Positions 44,886 through 55,713 of a DNA stretch of 64,000 nucleotides are shown here, piece by piece. Source of the stretch: Primula veris. Its lineage: Eukaryota > Streptophyta > Magnoliopsida > Ericales > Primulaceae. The notes under the pieces were generated by a model that did not search any database, was not told the DNA's origin, and saw nothing but the letters and a program-made list of their open reading frames with translations. Location of the stretch: assembly GCA_963682055.1 (NCBI GenBank), contig OY821749.1, positions 17,930,631 through 17,994,630 of the forward strand. The letters are read 5' to 3'. Each line of letters begins with the position of its first letter. Position 1 is the stretch's first letter. A program made the position numbers and the translations under genes.

Positions 44886-45579
44886 TTTTTTTTGCGTTTT
44901 TGGATTTTTGTTGATTTTAGATTTTTGTTGATTTTATGAGATTTTTTATTTATTTTTTGGGATTTTTTTAAAAAAAAAATCATATTTTTTCGGGGTTTTG
45001 CCTCTTTTAATTTTTTTTGCATTTTTTCATATTTTTTTTATTTTTGCATTTTTGTATTTTTATTTTCTGGAATTTTTTTATTTTTTTTGATTTTTTACAT
45101 TTTTATTGGTTGGTTAGGGGAAATTGACTAATCCTTAATTAGTTTCAATTTCATGGACCAATCCTTAAATATTTTTGTTTTCATGGACCAATCCAAAATT
45201 TACCCTATTATCTATAAGTGCTTAAGTTCAATATTATATAAAAAGAGCTTAGGGTGGTCAACCCACATTTTATTTTGTAAAAAGTCATAACTGAAAGCTT
45301 GATTCTTTAGGTTCTGCTTGTGTTGCTCATTCTTTCTATATATATGTTTATTTCCATGTTTATTTGAAATATATGAGGTTTTCGTAACAATAAATTTGGT
45401 TGGAAGTAACCCATGATAATATGAGTATCATTGAGAAATAATTCTGCCTTATGTTTTCTTAAATGGTTTTTAAGTGCTTATCGAACCGGTTCTCAGTATT
45501 TGCAATTAGTTGAGAAATTAGTGATAAATTGAAGTTGTCGCAATTTTTGTACTATTTCAGCGCCTAAGCAGATTGAAAG

Positions 45580-46773
45580 ATGGCCAAGAAAATATCCAGA
45601 ACAAAGTCAGTAGATGCTGCTATAGAATTAGTAATAAACAACACAGATCTCTTGATTGAGGTTTTCCTTGGCCTACCAGCTGCATCACTTATCAGGTTTC
45701 AGTTGGTGTCCAAGAGTTGGCTCTCTCTCATCTCTGATTCAGAATTCGGAATCACTCACTCCCGCAGAAACACCACCAATTTTTTGGTTTCTCACCTTTA
45801 CTATGAAGGTTGTAATGAAGATAAGTATTCTATTTCCTTTAATGGCTATCCAAGTTTTCCAATGATGACATGCCTTGACCGTGTCCAATTTCCACAAATT
45901 TATGGATTCGACCACCTCAGGGTTGTAAACTCTTGCAACGGGCTGATCCTCATTCAACAAGGATATGGTTGGAATCACATGGTTTATAATCCGACCACCC
46001 AGAAATACAGAATTCTTGTGATGCCATTGGATTGCCTTCCTAACTCGGGAAGGATCTCTTGTGTATCCGTAGATAGTTTACTAGCTTTTGAGCCCTTAAA
46101 TTCTCATCACTACAAAGTTATCATATTGTTTCGACAAGATTATCATAAATCTATCTCTGTTCTTATTTTCTCTTCACAGAGCGAGTCTTGGAGATTTTAT
46201 TCAGTCGCTGTGACAGCGGGAGATATTTGTACGAAAAAGATTTATTGGAATGGATCGATTCATTGGCTGAATGTAGATAACTTCCATAGTCAATTTGATG
46301 TTGATGCAGAGAGGTTTGTAGAAACTCCGTTACCCCCAAAACCTGCAATTTTGCGAGCAAATAAGATTTCTTATTTCGGAGAAAGTAATGGTCGATTATT
46401 TCTCATTCAGTGCCAACGGCATGGTTCTCCCGGATTTCGAATGCTAGAGTTGGATATGAACACCCACAGCTGGTCTATAAGGCACCAGATCAACCTTAGG
46501 CCCTTGGTCTTGGAGTTCCCGGAGATACAACCAGATCCAGGATCCAACTTCTTTCTTTACTCTGTGGCGTATGTCAAGAGTGGGCCTGATAAGAAAAGTT
46601 TTAGTTTGGTCTTAAAAACACGTGATAACATTGTCTTGTACAATGTGGGGAAAGGCAAATGTCACCCAAGTATAAAGTTGGTATGCAAATTTCCATTTGG
46701 CAACCAAATATACACTTACGGAGGGATCAGTAAAATTGTCCATCCCTTAATGCAATGCCTTTCCCCGGTCTGA
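45580..46773 (+). CDS. F-box protein with F-box-associated (FBA) domain, 397 aa
   Basis: Intact single-exon coding sequence. F-box at about residues 20-56 (NTDLLIEVFLGLPAASLIRFQLVSKSWLSL), which would bind SKP1 in an SCF ubiquitin ligase. An FBA-type region fills the rest, with NSCNGLILI, NPTTQKYRIL, LLAFEPLNSHHYKV and FGESNGRLFLIQC; this part should recognise the substrate, which is unknown. It resembles Arabidopsis At5g07610-type F-box proteins. CTATTTCAG just before the ATG (ending near 45561) matches the acceptor seen before every paralogue in the window, so a 5' untranslated intron is likely. It is the only fully intact member of the local cluster. Confidence 0.9.
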   Translation: MAKKISRTKSVDAAIELVINNTDLLIEVFLGLPAASLIRFQLVSKSWLSLISDSEFGITHSRRNTTNFLVSHLYYEGCNEDKYSISFNGYPSFPMMTCLDRVQFPQIYGFDHLRVVNSCNGLILIQQGYGWNHMVYNPTTQKYRILVMPLDCLPNSGRISCVSVDSLLAFEPLNSHHYKVIILFRQDYHKSISVLIFSSQSESWRFYSVAVTAGDICTKKIYWNGSIHWLNVDNFHSQFDVDAERFVETPLPPKPAILRANKISYFGESNGRLFLIQCQRHGSPGFRMLELDMNTHSWSIRHQINLRPLVLEFPEIQPDPGSNFFLYSVAYVKSGPDKKSFSLVLKTRDNIVLYNVGKGKCHPSIKLVCKFPFGNQIYTYGGISKIVHPLMQCLSPV

Positions 46774-48207
46774 TCATAACTCGTCATAGTGATACATCTC
46801 TTTTCGCTCGTCTTGACTTGTCAAATTTGGTAATTCTTTTCTGTTAAAGGAGGAATAGAGCTCATGTTGGAACTGTTAGTTTAAAATTTAGATACTGCAG
46901 TGGAATTATATTGTGCATTTCTTTTTCAGTTTTACAAGCTCTCACATGAAATTTGCAACTTTTGCGCGGTCTAGAAAGGCCTGGTAGTTGGTGGGTGTGA
47001 AACTTCATCATCTCCAATTCCAGTACATTTCTACTTTCTCAAGTTAATGTGGAGTGCATACTCACTCCTTTCTATTTAGTCGTTATTATTTTCATTTTGA
47101 ACGTCCCAAGTTAAGTCTTCACATTTTTTTTAGTATATTTTCTTTTTTCAAATACTCTTTTTTTATAGTTATATCATATCAAGATCACACTTATAGCCTC
47201 ACATTTTAAGTTTTTGTTTGGAATTTTTAATGTTTTGATTTTTTTTTAAATTTTAAGTGAATTTTTTCAAATTCTTAAATAATATTGTTTTCAAAATAGT
47301 ACACTTATTTAGGGACATGGAAGTTCTTTTTTCCATGAAATTTAATGAATGTTTGTTGATTATGATGAATGTTTATATTTTTCTTGGATTATAAAGAAAT
47401 GTGAACAAAGCACATTTAAATATTGTTTCGTGAGAACCGATATATAACATATCATGGGTGTCATCTCTAGAACTCGGGAGGCACCAGAAATGGAAGCTGA
47501 CCCACCCGAAACCCAAAAGTTACGGTTTTAGACGGGTGGGCGGTCAAAATTCCCAATCCTAATTATAAAATAGACCAGGTTTACAATTTGTCGTAGTGCT
47601 GTGAATTTGAATAATTAATGTAACGGCAACCTCAATCCCCAGCTAACATGTACATATTGTCCTAAAACAATTTGTTCAAAATATTAAAGTTTAGATGAAA
47701 TATATTAGAAGGTTCAAAGAAAATTTTAAAAATTGCCAATTGACCAATTTATTAGTTTCAGTTTATGACCAAAAATATATCTTTAAAAAATCGTGAATTT
47801 TGATTCGGGTCTCGAATTAAACTTGTTTTTAAATCGTTTAATTATTGATGATCTATTCAGCCGTATAGCCCATTATCTTAGAAATATACTTCTTATCATC
47901 TGATTTGAAGATCATTCATTGAAAAATTGAGTCCTTGCATAAAGGTATCGTCTCATTAAAATCTCAAGAAAAGGGTTGATATTTTGAGTGATGCTGAAAA
48001 GAAGCAAATGCTCGCCTCGCCGCATATTAGTTAGCAAAATCTAGTACTAGCTTACATAATTTTGTTTCTTTGCGTGACTAGTTTCGGGTTTTGCTTGATT
48101 CTGATGCGTCCTAATGTAGTGTATTTGTCAATTCAAAAGAAGAAAAAATCTCCCTCCTCCCCGATTCGCCACTACTCCATTTCTGTCTCCTTTTCTCCTG
48201 CGATGGA
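46774..48207. other. intergenic, after the intact F-box gene
   Basis: AT-rich DNA. The segment 46980-47110 (CATCATCTCCAATTCCA, then GTACATTT) has a relative at 53300-53420 downstream of the F-box pseudogene, so it was copied with the genes. No other gene seen. Confidence 0.5.
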
Positions 48208-48788
48208 CAGAGCTGGGTTCCAAAGTTTTGGGGGCTTATAGATCACCCAAAAATATGGGGCTGGTTTTTTACTTCGTTAATAATTTTTCCTTTTCTAATT
48301 AAGGCTCAATTTTGCTACAGCATAAATAAAGAAGGCCTTTTATTATGAATGCAATATATAGGACCATAAATTAAATTACTTGAAACTATGAGACTTAATG
48401 CGATAAATAAATATGTGATTAAAAAGACAAAAATAGCAACTTGCAAGATTCGAACCTGCATGGGTTAAGTAAAACTATAGCTGATGTAAGTAAGATTAGG
48501 TTACCATTTGGACATGTAGAGTTTTTTTTTATTTATAATCAATACCCTCGCTTGGAAGTAAACTTACTTCGTAGGTGTCAGGATTCGAACACTAGTGATG
48601 AACGTACTATACTCGGATACCAACCATTTGGATCAATCACTTTTGCTCGAACAAGTAGAGTTTGTTTGAGAAAAAATGAACTATAAAAAATATATAATAT
48701 TTTGGTTATAAAATTGGAGGCCCGAAAATCTTAATTTTTGAGCGGCTCTAAACCCGTCGCTCTTGGGTCTAGTCCAAAACCGGCCCTG
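48208..48788. mobile_element. hAT-type non-autonomous element, 581 bp
   Basis: The left end CAGAGCTGGGTTCC and the right end (other strand) CAGGGCCGGTTTTGG form an imperfect inverted repeat. The 8-bp flanks GCGATGGA (48200-48207) and ACGATGGA (48789-48796) differ at one base. Inside are two GATTCGAAC motifs resembling a tRNA B box, but no tRNA fold and no transposase. Confidence 0.65.
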
Positions 48789-49106
48789 ACGATGGACACC
48801 GACACCACTTCTTTAGATTTCGATCTCAATTAACTCCTAAAGTTACTATATCGTTGCGATAAAGATCTTGACCGGTGTCAACTTCCATTACATGCCTTCT
48901 TCGGCTTGATACCTCATCGTAGACCACCACGGCACCACCTCTCCGAAATTCTGCCACGTTATAGATTCAATTTTCATCAATATTTGAGTATGATTTTGCT
49001 AGTTTTTAAGCTTGTTTAATGCAATTTATATGATGTGTATCTACAAATGACGTGTATGTATAGAACACACTAAAAGTAGCTTAGTGGGCTGACACCCGCT
49101 ATGAAT

Positions 49107-49284
49107 CACTATAAAAAAAATCAGCTTACCATCAGAGCGTATGTTCCTAAATTGATGGTAAAATGAGTGTTACTAAATTTAGCAACAGTTTATGTTGTTA
49201 AACTGTTGTTAAATTTAGCAACACTCATTTTACCATCAGTTTTCAAAAAATAAACTATTGATATATCAATTTTTTATTATAGTG
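49107..49284. mobile_element. CACTA-type MITE, 178 bp, containing a long hairpin
   Basis: The ends are CACTATAAAAAAAATC and (other strand) CACTATAATAAAAAATTG, flanked by AAT on both sides (49104-49106 and 49285-49287). This matches the 3-bp duplication and CACTA ends of that superfamily. A strong hairpin lies inside. Confidence 0.7.
49154..49237. ncRNA. 39-bp stem hairpin with 6-nt loop, possible small-RNA precursor
   Basis: The left arm (49154-49192) starts GATGGTAAAATGAGTGTTAC. The right arm (49199-49237) is its reverse complement except for about two mismatches. The loop is TGTTGT. The 84-nt hairpin has the size of a plant miRNA precursor, but near-perfect pairing is also expected for a MITE, and no expression data are available. 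Confidence 0.35.
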
Positions 49285-51444
49285 AATAGGTTAGTTATAG
49301 GGTTTGAGTATTTTTAACGGGCCAGATGTGAAATCCGTTAATTTTTTTAATAATACTTTAGAAAAACCTGTTTGTATGGACGTTCCCAATTTGACAGAAA
49401 ATATGTATATATGATTTACGGTACTTTTGACCAAATCGTCCTAACTAGAAAGATAAAACATTTTTTTTTTGTTAAATAAGTTATTATACAATTTTTTTTT
49501 AGAACTCGTACTAGAAGGTACATACTCGAATCTTAGTAAGAGGGGATGGGTGATATAAGTTTTTTTTCTCTTAAAAGTTATCCAAATTTTAGCTATGTGA
49601 ATTTGACCATTTTATTTAAAACATTATTCTTTGTTATTGGTTAGTATTTGTAATGAAGTTCATAAAAGCCCAATTGTACAGTTAAATATCGATAAAATAA
49701 TGTTTGATAAAGTAATAACATCGCTAATATAATAATTTCTTTCGGTCACAAGTTAAACCAATAGAGTAAAATAATATTCTCGTTAAATACATTAAGTAAT
49801 AAAAAAAAATTGAATCATTAAGGGCCCAATAAAAATATAAAGTAATAATTAATAATTATTAAATTTCATAAAAAAAAATATATAACTGTATACCAATTTC
49901 TTCAATCAATCAACAATACCATCACAATAATTATTTTCTTTTAAAATATGTATTTATAGTTGATTATTTTATTTTTTTACGTAAACCAAAATGAACTTCA
50001 TCCCTATCTTTTTGTAAATGTTGTATAAATCTTTTCATTTTCCATGTACATCAACTTAATTTTTAGATACATTAACTTCCATAAAAAAATTTAAGTTTTC
50101 TTAGATACAAATAATATTTATAGTGTCTTTTAATTTTTATTATCACATATACACATCATATATATTATACTAGAAATTTCTATTTAAAATAATAAATATT
50201 TATTTATTGATAAATTAATAAACTCGTTAAATAAATAATTAGTAGAGAGATTCCGTACTTGAACACATTCCTACTTTAAATAAGTCGTACATAACGTTAT
50301 AGACAAATTTTTTTAGTAAATATGTAAATTAAAATGAAACGAGTTTCATCGTACAGATTAAATAAGGCGTGTTCTTTTGGCGGGTTATCATAAAATTTTC
50401 CCTCCCATTGTTATTAGTTTAATACTACTAATAATATTATCGTCTCCCACTTTCTCTCTCATATTCATATTTCATATAACCAACCCTCTTTTTTTTTTCT
50501 ATGCTATAACTTATTCCTTCATCTGATCGGTTAGTAAAAAATAACTCCTCTTAATTAATTAAATTGTTTATTTACTTATATCGTTCATCAATTGGATCCT
50601 TTATTTTTTGTTTGTTTAGAAAATTTGGTTAATTGTTTCACCAACTTGTTTGACGATTCTAAGGTTTCTTTTATTTCAATGTTTATTCTTATTTTATTTT
50701 TTATACACCTATCTCTGATGTGTTAAAAGAGTTCTATTAAGTACTACTAATTAGGGCTTGCTTATTTGCAGCAATTAAGCTGTTTTATTTTGAGTATCAT
50801 CTTATCCACGCGAAAAAAACCAAAAAATCAGTGCTTTTAAGTTGGTTAGCTAAATGCAGTCCAAATCTCAACAACAAAAAAAAAACTAAACATGTCGAGC
50901 TTATAAGCTACAACCAAACAAGGACTTAGTTTGTAAACTCTACCACATTTATCAGTGGCTTAGAGTTTTTTTTAGCTCATTTTTTGCTAGTTTACCCTTT
51001 CTTAAACAACAGCATCAGTAAATCTCACAATATAGTAATCTCCGGAATTGACTTGGCTTTTTCGTTAAAATTAGCATCTCCACAAACACTAAATTGTGAG
51101 AACTTTCTGTCCAAATCGCGGTTCTATGGAGGTGGGTTGCCCCGTATTTCGATATACTAATCTCCGGAACACAGTTTTTAGATGTAAACTATCCAACTAT
51201 AAGTAAGCATTTTTTTTACTACCCCTGATGATATTTAACTAGCATTTCAGTGTGTTTGTTTCTCATATTTTTTCAATGATGCTAGCATGATTGGAAAATG
51301 GTCAATAATTTCCATTTTCTTGTAATCATTCTCCAACTTCTCTCACCTGTTAATTGCAAATTGCAATTAGTCACGGAGTTAATAAATATAAAAGATTTAT
51401 TATCACTTTTGCTATTAACATTACTAACTTATGCAGATTAAAAT
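49285..51444. other. AT-rich intergenic DNA and upstream region of the F-box pseudogene
   Basis: 49.3-50.3 kb is AT-rich with nothing recognised. From about 50380 the sequence matches 57200 onward in the same order (TTGGCGGGTT, AAAATTTTCCCTCCCATT, AACCAACCCTCT, CTTCATCTGATCGGTTAGT, TTGACGATTCTAAGGTTTC), so the promoter and a putative 5' untranslated exon were duplicated with the gene. ACTTATGCAG before the ATG is the shared splice acceptor. Confidence 0.6.
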
Positions 51445-52574
51445 ATGTCCGCAAAAAGATCCAGGACAATGCCAGCAGACTATGCTGCTATAGGATCAGT
51501 TATCAACAACATGGATCTGTTGTTTGAGATTTTCAAACTAGTGTCCAAGAGCTGGCTCTCTCTCATCACGGACACGGGATTTGGCATCACTCATTCCTGC
51601 CCAAACTCCATCCTGTCTCCAGTTTCCGACTTTTACTATCAAGATAGTAAAAGAGATGTATCTATTTCCCTTGATAATCATTCAAGTTTTCCATCAATGG
51701 CATTTATTGATCCTACTCGACAGCATGCCAAAGCCAACAATAATCCTGAGATTGTGCATTCTTGCAATGGGCCCCTCCTCCTTCTACAAAGACGTACTTG
51801 GCGTCTCATAGTAGCTAATGCCACCACTCAGAATTGTAGACTACTCTCGGCACCGTTTTAGGATCGTCTTTGTGTTTATAAAACACGAAGAAATATAATT
51901 TCTTGCTAGCTTTTGAGCCTTTAAAATCTAATTACTATAAAGTTGTAATATTTCGTGAGGAATCCTTCGGTCAGCTTTGGGTTCATATCTTCTCTTTGCA
52001 GAGTGGTTTGTGGAAAGAAATTTTAGACACTTCCTAACAGGTGCCGCATAGTACAAGGAGGATAAGTTTCAATGGGGCCGTTCATTGGCTGAATGTGTTT
52101 AACAGGCACTTACAATTTGAGGTTGACACTGAAAAGATGATAGAAACTCAATTACCCAGAACACCTAAAATTCTTCGACGTGACAAAAACAAGTACTTCG
52201 GAGAAAGTAACGGTCGGTTGTTTCTTATTCAGTGTCGTGATTCACTTGCTTTGGGGTTCATGATGTTAGAGATGGATGTACACACCCTCCATTGGAGTAT
52301 AAAGCACCACATCAATTTGAGGCCTCTAGTATCAGAGTTCCCAGAGGTACAACCAACCTTGGGTAATTGGACGACGTACTCGGTTTTGTATGTCAAAAGC
52401 GAGGCTGATTCAAAATGTTGCAGTTTGATCCTAGCTATATTTGGAAAGATTATCCTATACGAGGTGAGTCGTTCAAGTACAATTGTTGTATGCGGCTTGC
52501 CAAATGACTTCACTCCTTGGGGTTGGCAGAGTAGATGTTTCCATCCGTATATTCGGTGCCTCTCCCCAGTCTGA
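51445..52574 (+). pseudogene. F-box/FBA pseudogene
   Basis: Closest in the window to the gene at 60261. The F-box has lost 11 residues (it runs DLLFEIF directly into KLVSKSW, an in-frame 33-nt deletion). The frame then stops at TAG 51859-51861, where the relative continues through a CCFLLAF-type region, and there are further deletions around 51870-52040. A second open piece, 52041-52574, recovers the C-terminal FBA part, including FGESNGRLFLIQC and a normal end CFHPYIRCLSPV. Several independent lesions make a functional product very unlikely. Confidence 0.9.
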
Positions 52575-53561
52575 TTCTTACCCGGTTCAGTCTCTTTTAG
52601 TCCCAAATCTCTCTCCGGCTTTTCATTAGCAGGAAAAGTTCCTTTTTTCTATTCCATATTTGTTGCTAAATGCATCTTTCAAGTTTTAACCTTGTTACCC
52701 AACTCGAGATAGAAGATTTTGCGTTTGATTTTTCAGTGGACCTAAAATCCGAGGGTGGTGTTTATGTATGCCTGTTTCCAATTTGACAAACATCAACAAT
52801 GGAAACGTTGAGCATTTTTGCGGTCTTGAATGTTTTGGTTTGCTGTGAGCATTCTTGTTTCCTTAATCTGTTTCTGTGATTGTTATTTGTTATGTACATC
52901 TTTTTAGTACTTCTACTTTTTTGTCCTAGTGGCCCGACCTTAGTTGCCAAGTTGAGAAACCGAAACGAAAAGTGGTACGTGAAGCGGAAACGAGAAACGC
53001 AATGGAAATTATATGTAAATTGGGAAACATTGGTATAGTAAAAAAATTAGAATAAAATGTATATGATACTATTATATAACTTATATGAAATGAATTTATG
53101 GATTCCACGGTAATAATGTGAATCAGTACTCAATTTATTTGTATAATATATATCATGAAATATAATAGCTAAAAATTGAATAACTAAGCAAATGATTTAT
53201 TAAGATATTATATTGTCATTTTTAGTACCTTGATTTCATCATGTTATAGGTATTTTTTCTAATTTATTACAAATATAGTATCGAAGAATGGCGTGATCTT
53301 CATCATCTCCAATTCCAATACATTTATGCGTTTTGAGGTTCATTTGTAAAGTGTATACCCATTCCGTCCCCATATAATTGTTTTGATTTTCATTTTAGTA
53401 CGTCCCAAAATAATTATTCACCCATTTTTAAGTATAATCTTTTCTAATGGACTAAAATACTAAAATGTGTAAATTATAAATTTGTTAGGACCGATGATGT
53501 TACAATTTATACTAAAAGTACCAAACAGTTGTTTTATTAAATAAACAATGGGAACTCGGGA
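52575..53561. other. intergenic, 3' flank of the F-box pseudogene
   Basis: 52575-52920 matches the 3' flank of the gene at 60261 (GGTGGTGTTTATGTA, TTTGACA-ACATCAACAATGGAAA, GTTGAGCATTTTTG), so the duplication unit extends about 350 bp past the stop. After that, AT-rich DNA without a gene. Confidence 0.55.
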
Positions 53562-53974
53562 AAAATACTAAAATGATACATAACCTATCATCTTTTAGTG
53601 ATTTGATACCCAACCTAACATACTTTCTAATTTGGTATCCAATCTATACATTTCGTTCTAATTTGATACCCAACCTAACACTTTTTTTCTAATTTGGTAC
53701 CCAACGTATACATTTCGCTCTAATTTGGTAACCAACATATACGTATACAGTCCAATTAAAAGACTCAATATTTATTCGATCATCGGTTTTTAACGCATAA
53801 GTTGAGTACCAAATTAGAAAAAAATGTTAGGTTGAGTATCAAATTAGAAAAAGTATTTGTTTGGGTATCAAATTAGATCGAATTGTATAGGTTGGATACC
53901 AATTTAGAAAATGTGTTAAGTTACGTATCAAATCACTAAAATTTAATAGCTTAACTACCATTTTAACAATTTTA
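53562..53974. mobile_element. foldback element, about 410 bp, with roughly 180-bp arms
   Basis: Left and right halves pair: TTTTAGTGATTTGATAC, TCTAATTTGGTAC or TCTAATTTGATAC, CCAACCTAACA and CTATACA-TTCG blocks appear in the same order from both ends. Each arm is itself built of roughly 28-bp repeats of the type CTAATTTGGTACCCAACCTA. The matching site at 37130-37150 lacks it, giving an empty-site comparison. Confidence 0.7.
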
Positions 53975-54039
53975 TCACGAGAAGTCTGTAAAACATTGAT
54001 GAAAACCTTCCAAATTCCGATCATAAAACATTAAAACCC

Positions 54040-54041
<2 letters not shown>

Positions 54042-54078
<37 letters not shown>
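54042..54078 (+). repeat. (CT)n microsatellite
   Basis: About 18 CT units, in the pyrimidine-rich leader upstream of the F-box gene at 54577. The related leader at 37182 has only a short CT run. Confidence 0.95.
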
Positions 54079-54082
<4 letters not shown>

Positions 54083-54146
54083 CTTCCATTTTACGGTAAC
54101 TTATAAACAGTGTCTTCATCTAATAGGTGAGTTCAACTATCTAATG

Positions 54147-54410
54147 TATTTTGGAGAAAGTAACGGTTGGTTATTTCTCATTCAGTGTCGTGATTCGTGG
54201 GCTTTCGAGTTCATGATGTTAGAGATGGATAAATATAGTACACACCCTCCATTGGGATATTAAACACCATGTTGATTTAAGACATCTGGTATGGCAGTTT
54301 CCCGAGGTGCAGCAACCATGGGATAAATGCGATAAATGCTCGTTTTTCTGGTGCTGATATGAAAAGTTGCAGTTTGATCATAGCTATATATACCTGGAAA
54401 GATTGTATTT
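54147..54410 (+). pseudogene. F-box-associated domain fragment
   Basis: From TATTTTGGAGAAAGTAACGG on, the sequence follows codons of the gene at 61070-61330 (FGES, then LFLIQCRDSWAF, then MMLEMD), but with small insertions, an in-frame stop and deletions. No F-box is attached. It begins abruptly after GGTGAGTTCAACTATCTAATG, the putative 5' exon and donor of the next F-box gene, so it sits in that gene's leader intron. Confidence 0.85.
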
Positions 54411-54576
54411 TACTCTGCCCTTTTACCTGACTCGCTGTAGGGGTTAAATTCCAGTTTTTTGCTATCTCTACTTATAGGAGTTAATTCATGGTAATTGCAG
54501 TAAGTTGAGGATATTTGTGTTAAATGAAATTTATTGCAACTTTTGTATGTGACTCGTTGCTTAAGCAGATTGAAAG

Positions 54577-55713
54577 ATGGACAAGAAAAGATTGAGAACA
54601 AATTCAGTAGACGCTGCGATTGTAGTGGTTATTAGTAACAATGATCTCTTGTTTGAGATTTTCCTACGCCTACCTGCTCTATCACTCGTCAGATTCAAGC
54701 TAGTCTCCAAGGGTTGGCTCTCTCTCATCTTACATCCAGAATTCGGCATCGCTCACTCCCGCCGAAACATCAGTAAATCTCCGGTTTCCCACCTTTACTA
54801 TGGAGGTTGTAAAAAGAATGCATCTATTTCATTTCACAACCGTCCAAGTTTTCCAACGATGACATGTCTTGATCGTGACCAAGTCAAAGACGGCCTCAGG
54901 GTTGTGAACTCCTGCAATGGGTTAATCCTCATTGAAAAAATATTTGATTTTAAACTCGTAGTACTTAATCCGACCACCCAGAAATACAAACAACTTATGG
55001 TGCCAGTAGATCATAAATCTGGAATCAGCTCATATTATGATTGTTTACTAGCTTTTGAGCCGTTAAGGTCTCATCACTACAAAGTTGTAGTAATATTGTT
55101 TACACATGAACCTATTCGTATTCTTATCTTCTCTTCGCAGAGTGAGACTTGGAAAGAATTACTGATCACCGAGCGATCAGGAGACTGTTGTACAAGGAAG
55201 ATCTATTCGAACGGATTAATTCATTGGCTGAACAAAGGTAACTTGCACGTGGAATTTGATGTTGATGCAGAGAAGTTTATAAAAACTCCATTGCCCCCAA
55301 AACCTACAATTCTCGGGTATGAAAAACATGTGTATTTTGGAGAAAGCAACGGGAGGTTGTTTCTCATCCAGTGTCATCATGAAGGTGCTCCGGGGTTCAA
55401 AATGCTAGAGTTGGATGTGAACACCCACAGCTGGTCTGTTAAGCACCAGATAAATCTTAGGCCTTTGGTCTTACAATTCCCAGATATGCAATCCGACCTG
55501 AGATCCAAATAGTTAAATTATTCTGTGTTATACATAAGGACTGGGGAGGATATGAATTTTAAATATGTACTTGGGAATGTTGTCTTGTATGACGTGAAGA
55601 GGGGGAAAATATTTCAAATGCTACTGTGTTATGCAAGTTCCCATGGTCTACTTACTTTCTCAAGGATAGTAGCACTATCCATCATTTAACCCATTGTCTT
55701 TCCCCAGTTTGAT
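54577..55713 (+). pseudogene. F-box/FBA gene truncated by a premature stop (311 aa)
   Basis: The open frame runs from 54577 to TAG 55510-55512. F-box at about residues 20-56 (NNDLLFEIFLRLPALSLVRFKLVSKGWLSL); the FBA region includes NSCNGLILI, NPTTQKYKQL and FGESNGRLFLIQC. It breaks after SDLRSK, where the intact relative at 45580 continues for about 70 residues. Homology goes on past the stop (NYSVLYIRTG, VLYDVK), then shifts frame near 55590, and the conserved end CLSPV with its TGA is recognisable at 55711-55713. A shortened product with the F-box and most of the FBA part could still be made, so it may be a recent truncation rather than a dead gene. Acceptor GCTTAAGCAG precedes the ATG. Confidence 0.8.

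Larger units (their letters stand above)
38778..45194. mobile_element. 6.4-kb foldback element filled with short palindromes
   Basis: The left arm (38778 to about 39140) and the right arm (about 44885-45194) are inverted copies: GGATTGGTCCA, AAACTAATTAA, ATTCCAGAAAATAAAAATGC, AAAAGAGGCAAAAC, ATCAACAAAAATCTAAAAT and AAAAATCCGAAAACGCAAAA occur in order from either end. The left arm has an extra tandem TTTAAGGATTGGTCCAGC block. Between the arms is nothing but the palindrome array described next. No transposase is present. The flanks (AAAATTAA and AAAATTTA) are too AT-rich to prove a target duplication. This fits a foldback-type non-autonomous DNA element. Confidence 0.7.

Noticed and set aside
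48441..48686. Possible tRNA gene because of GATTCGAAC motifs
   Set aside because: No acceptor stem, anticodon arm or A box at the right spacing; the motifs lie inside a hAT-type element.
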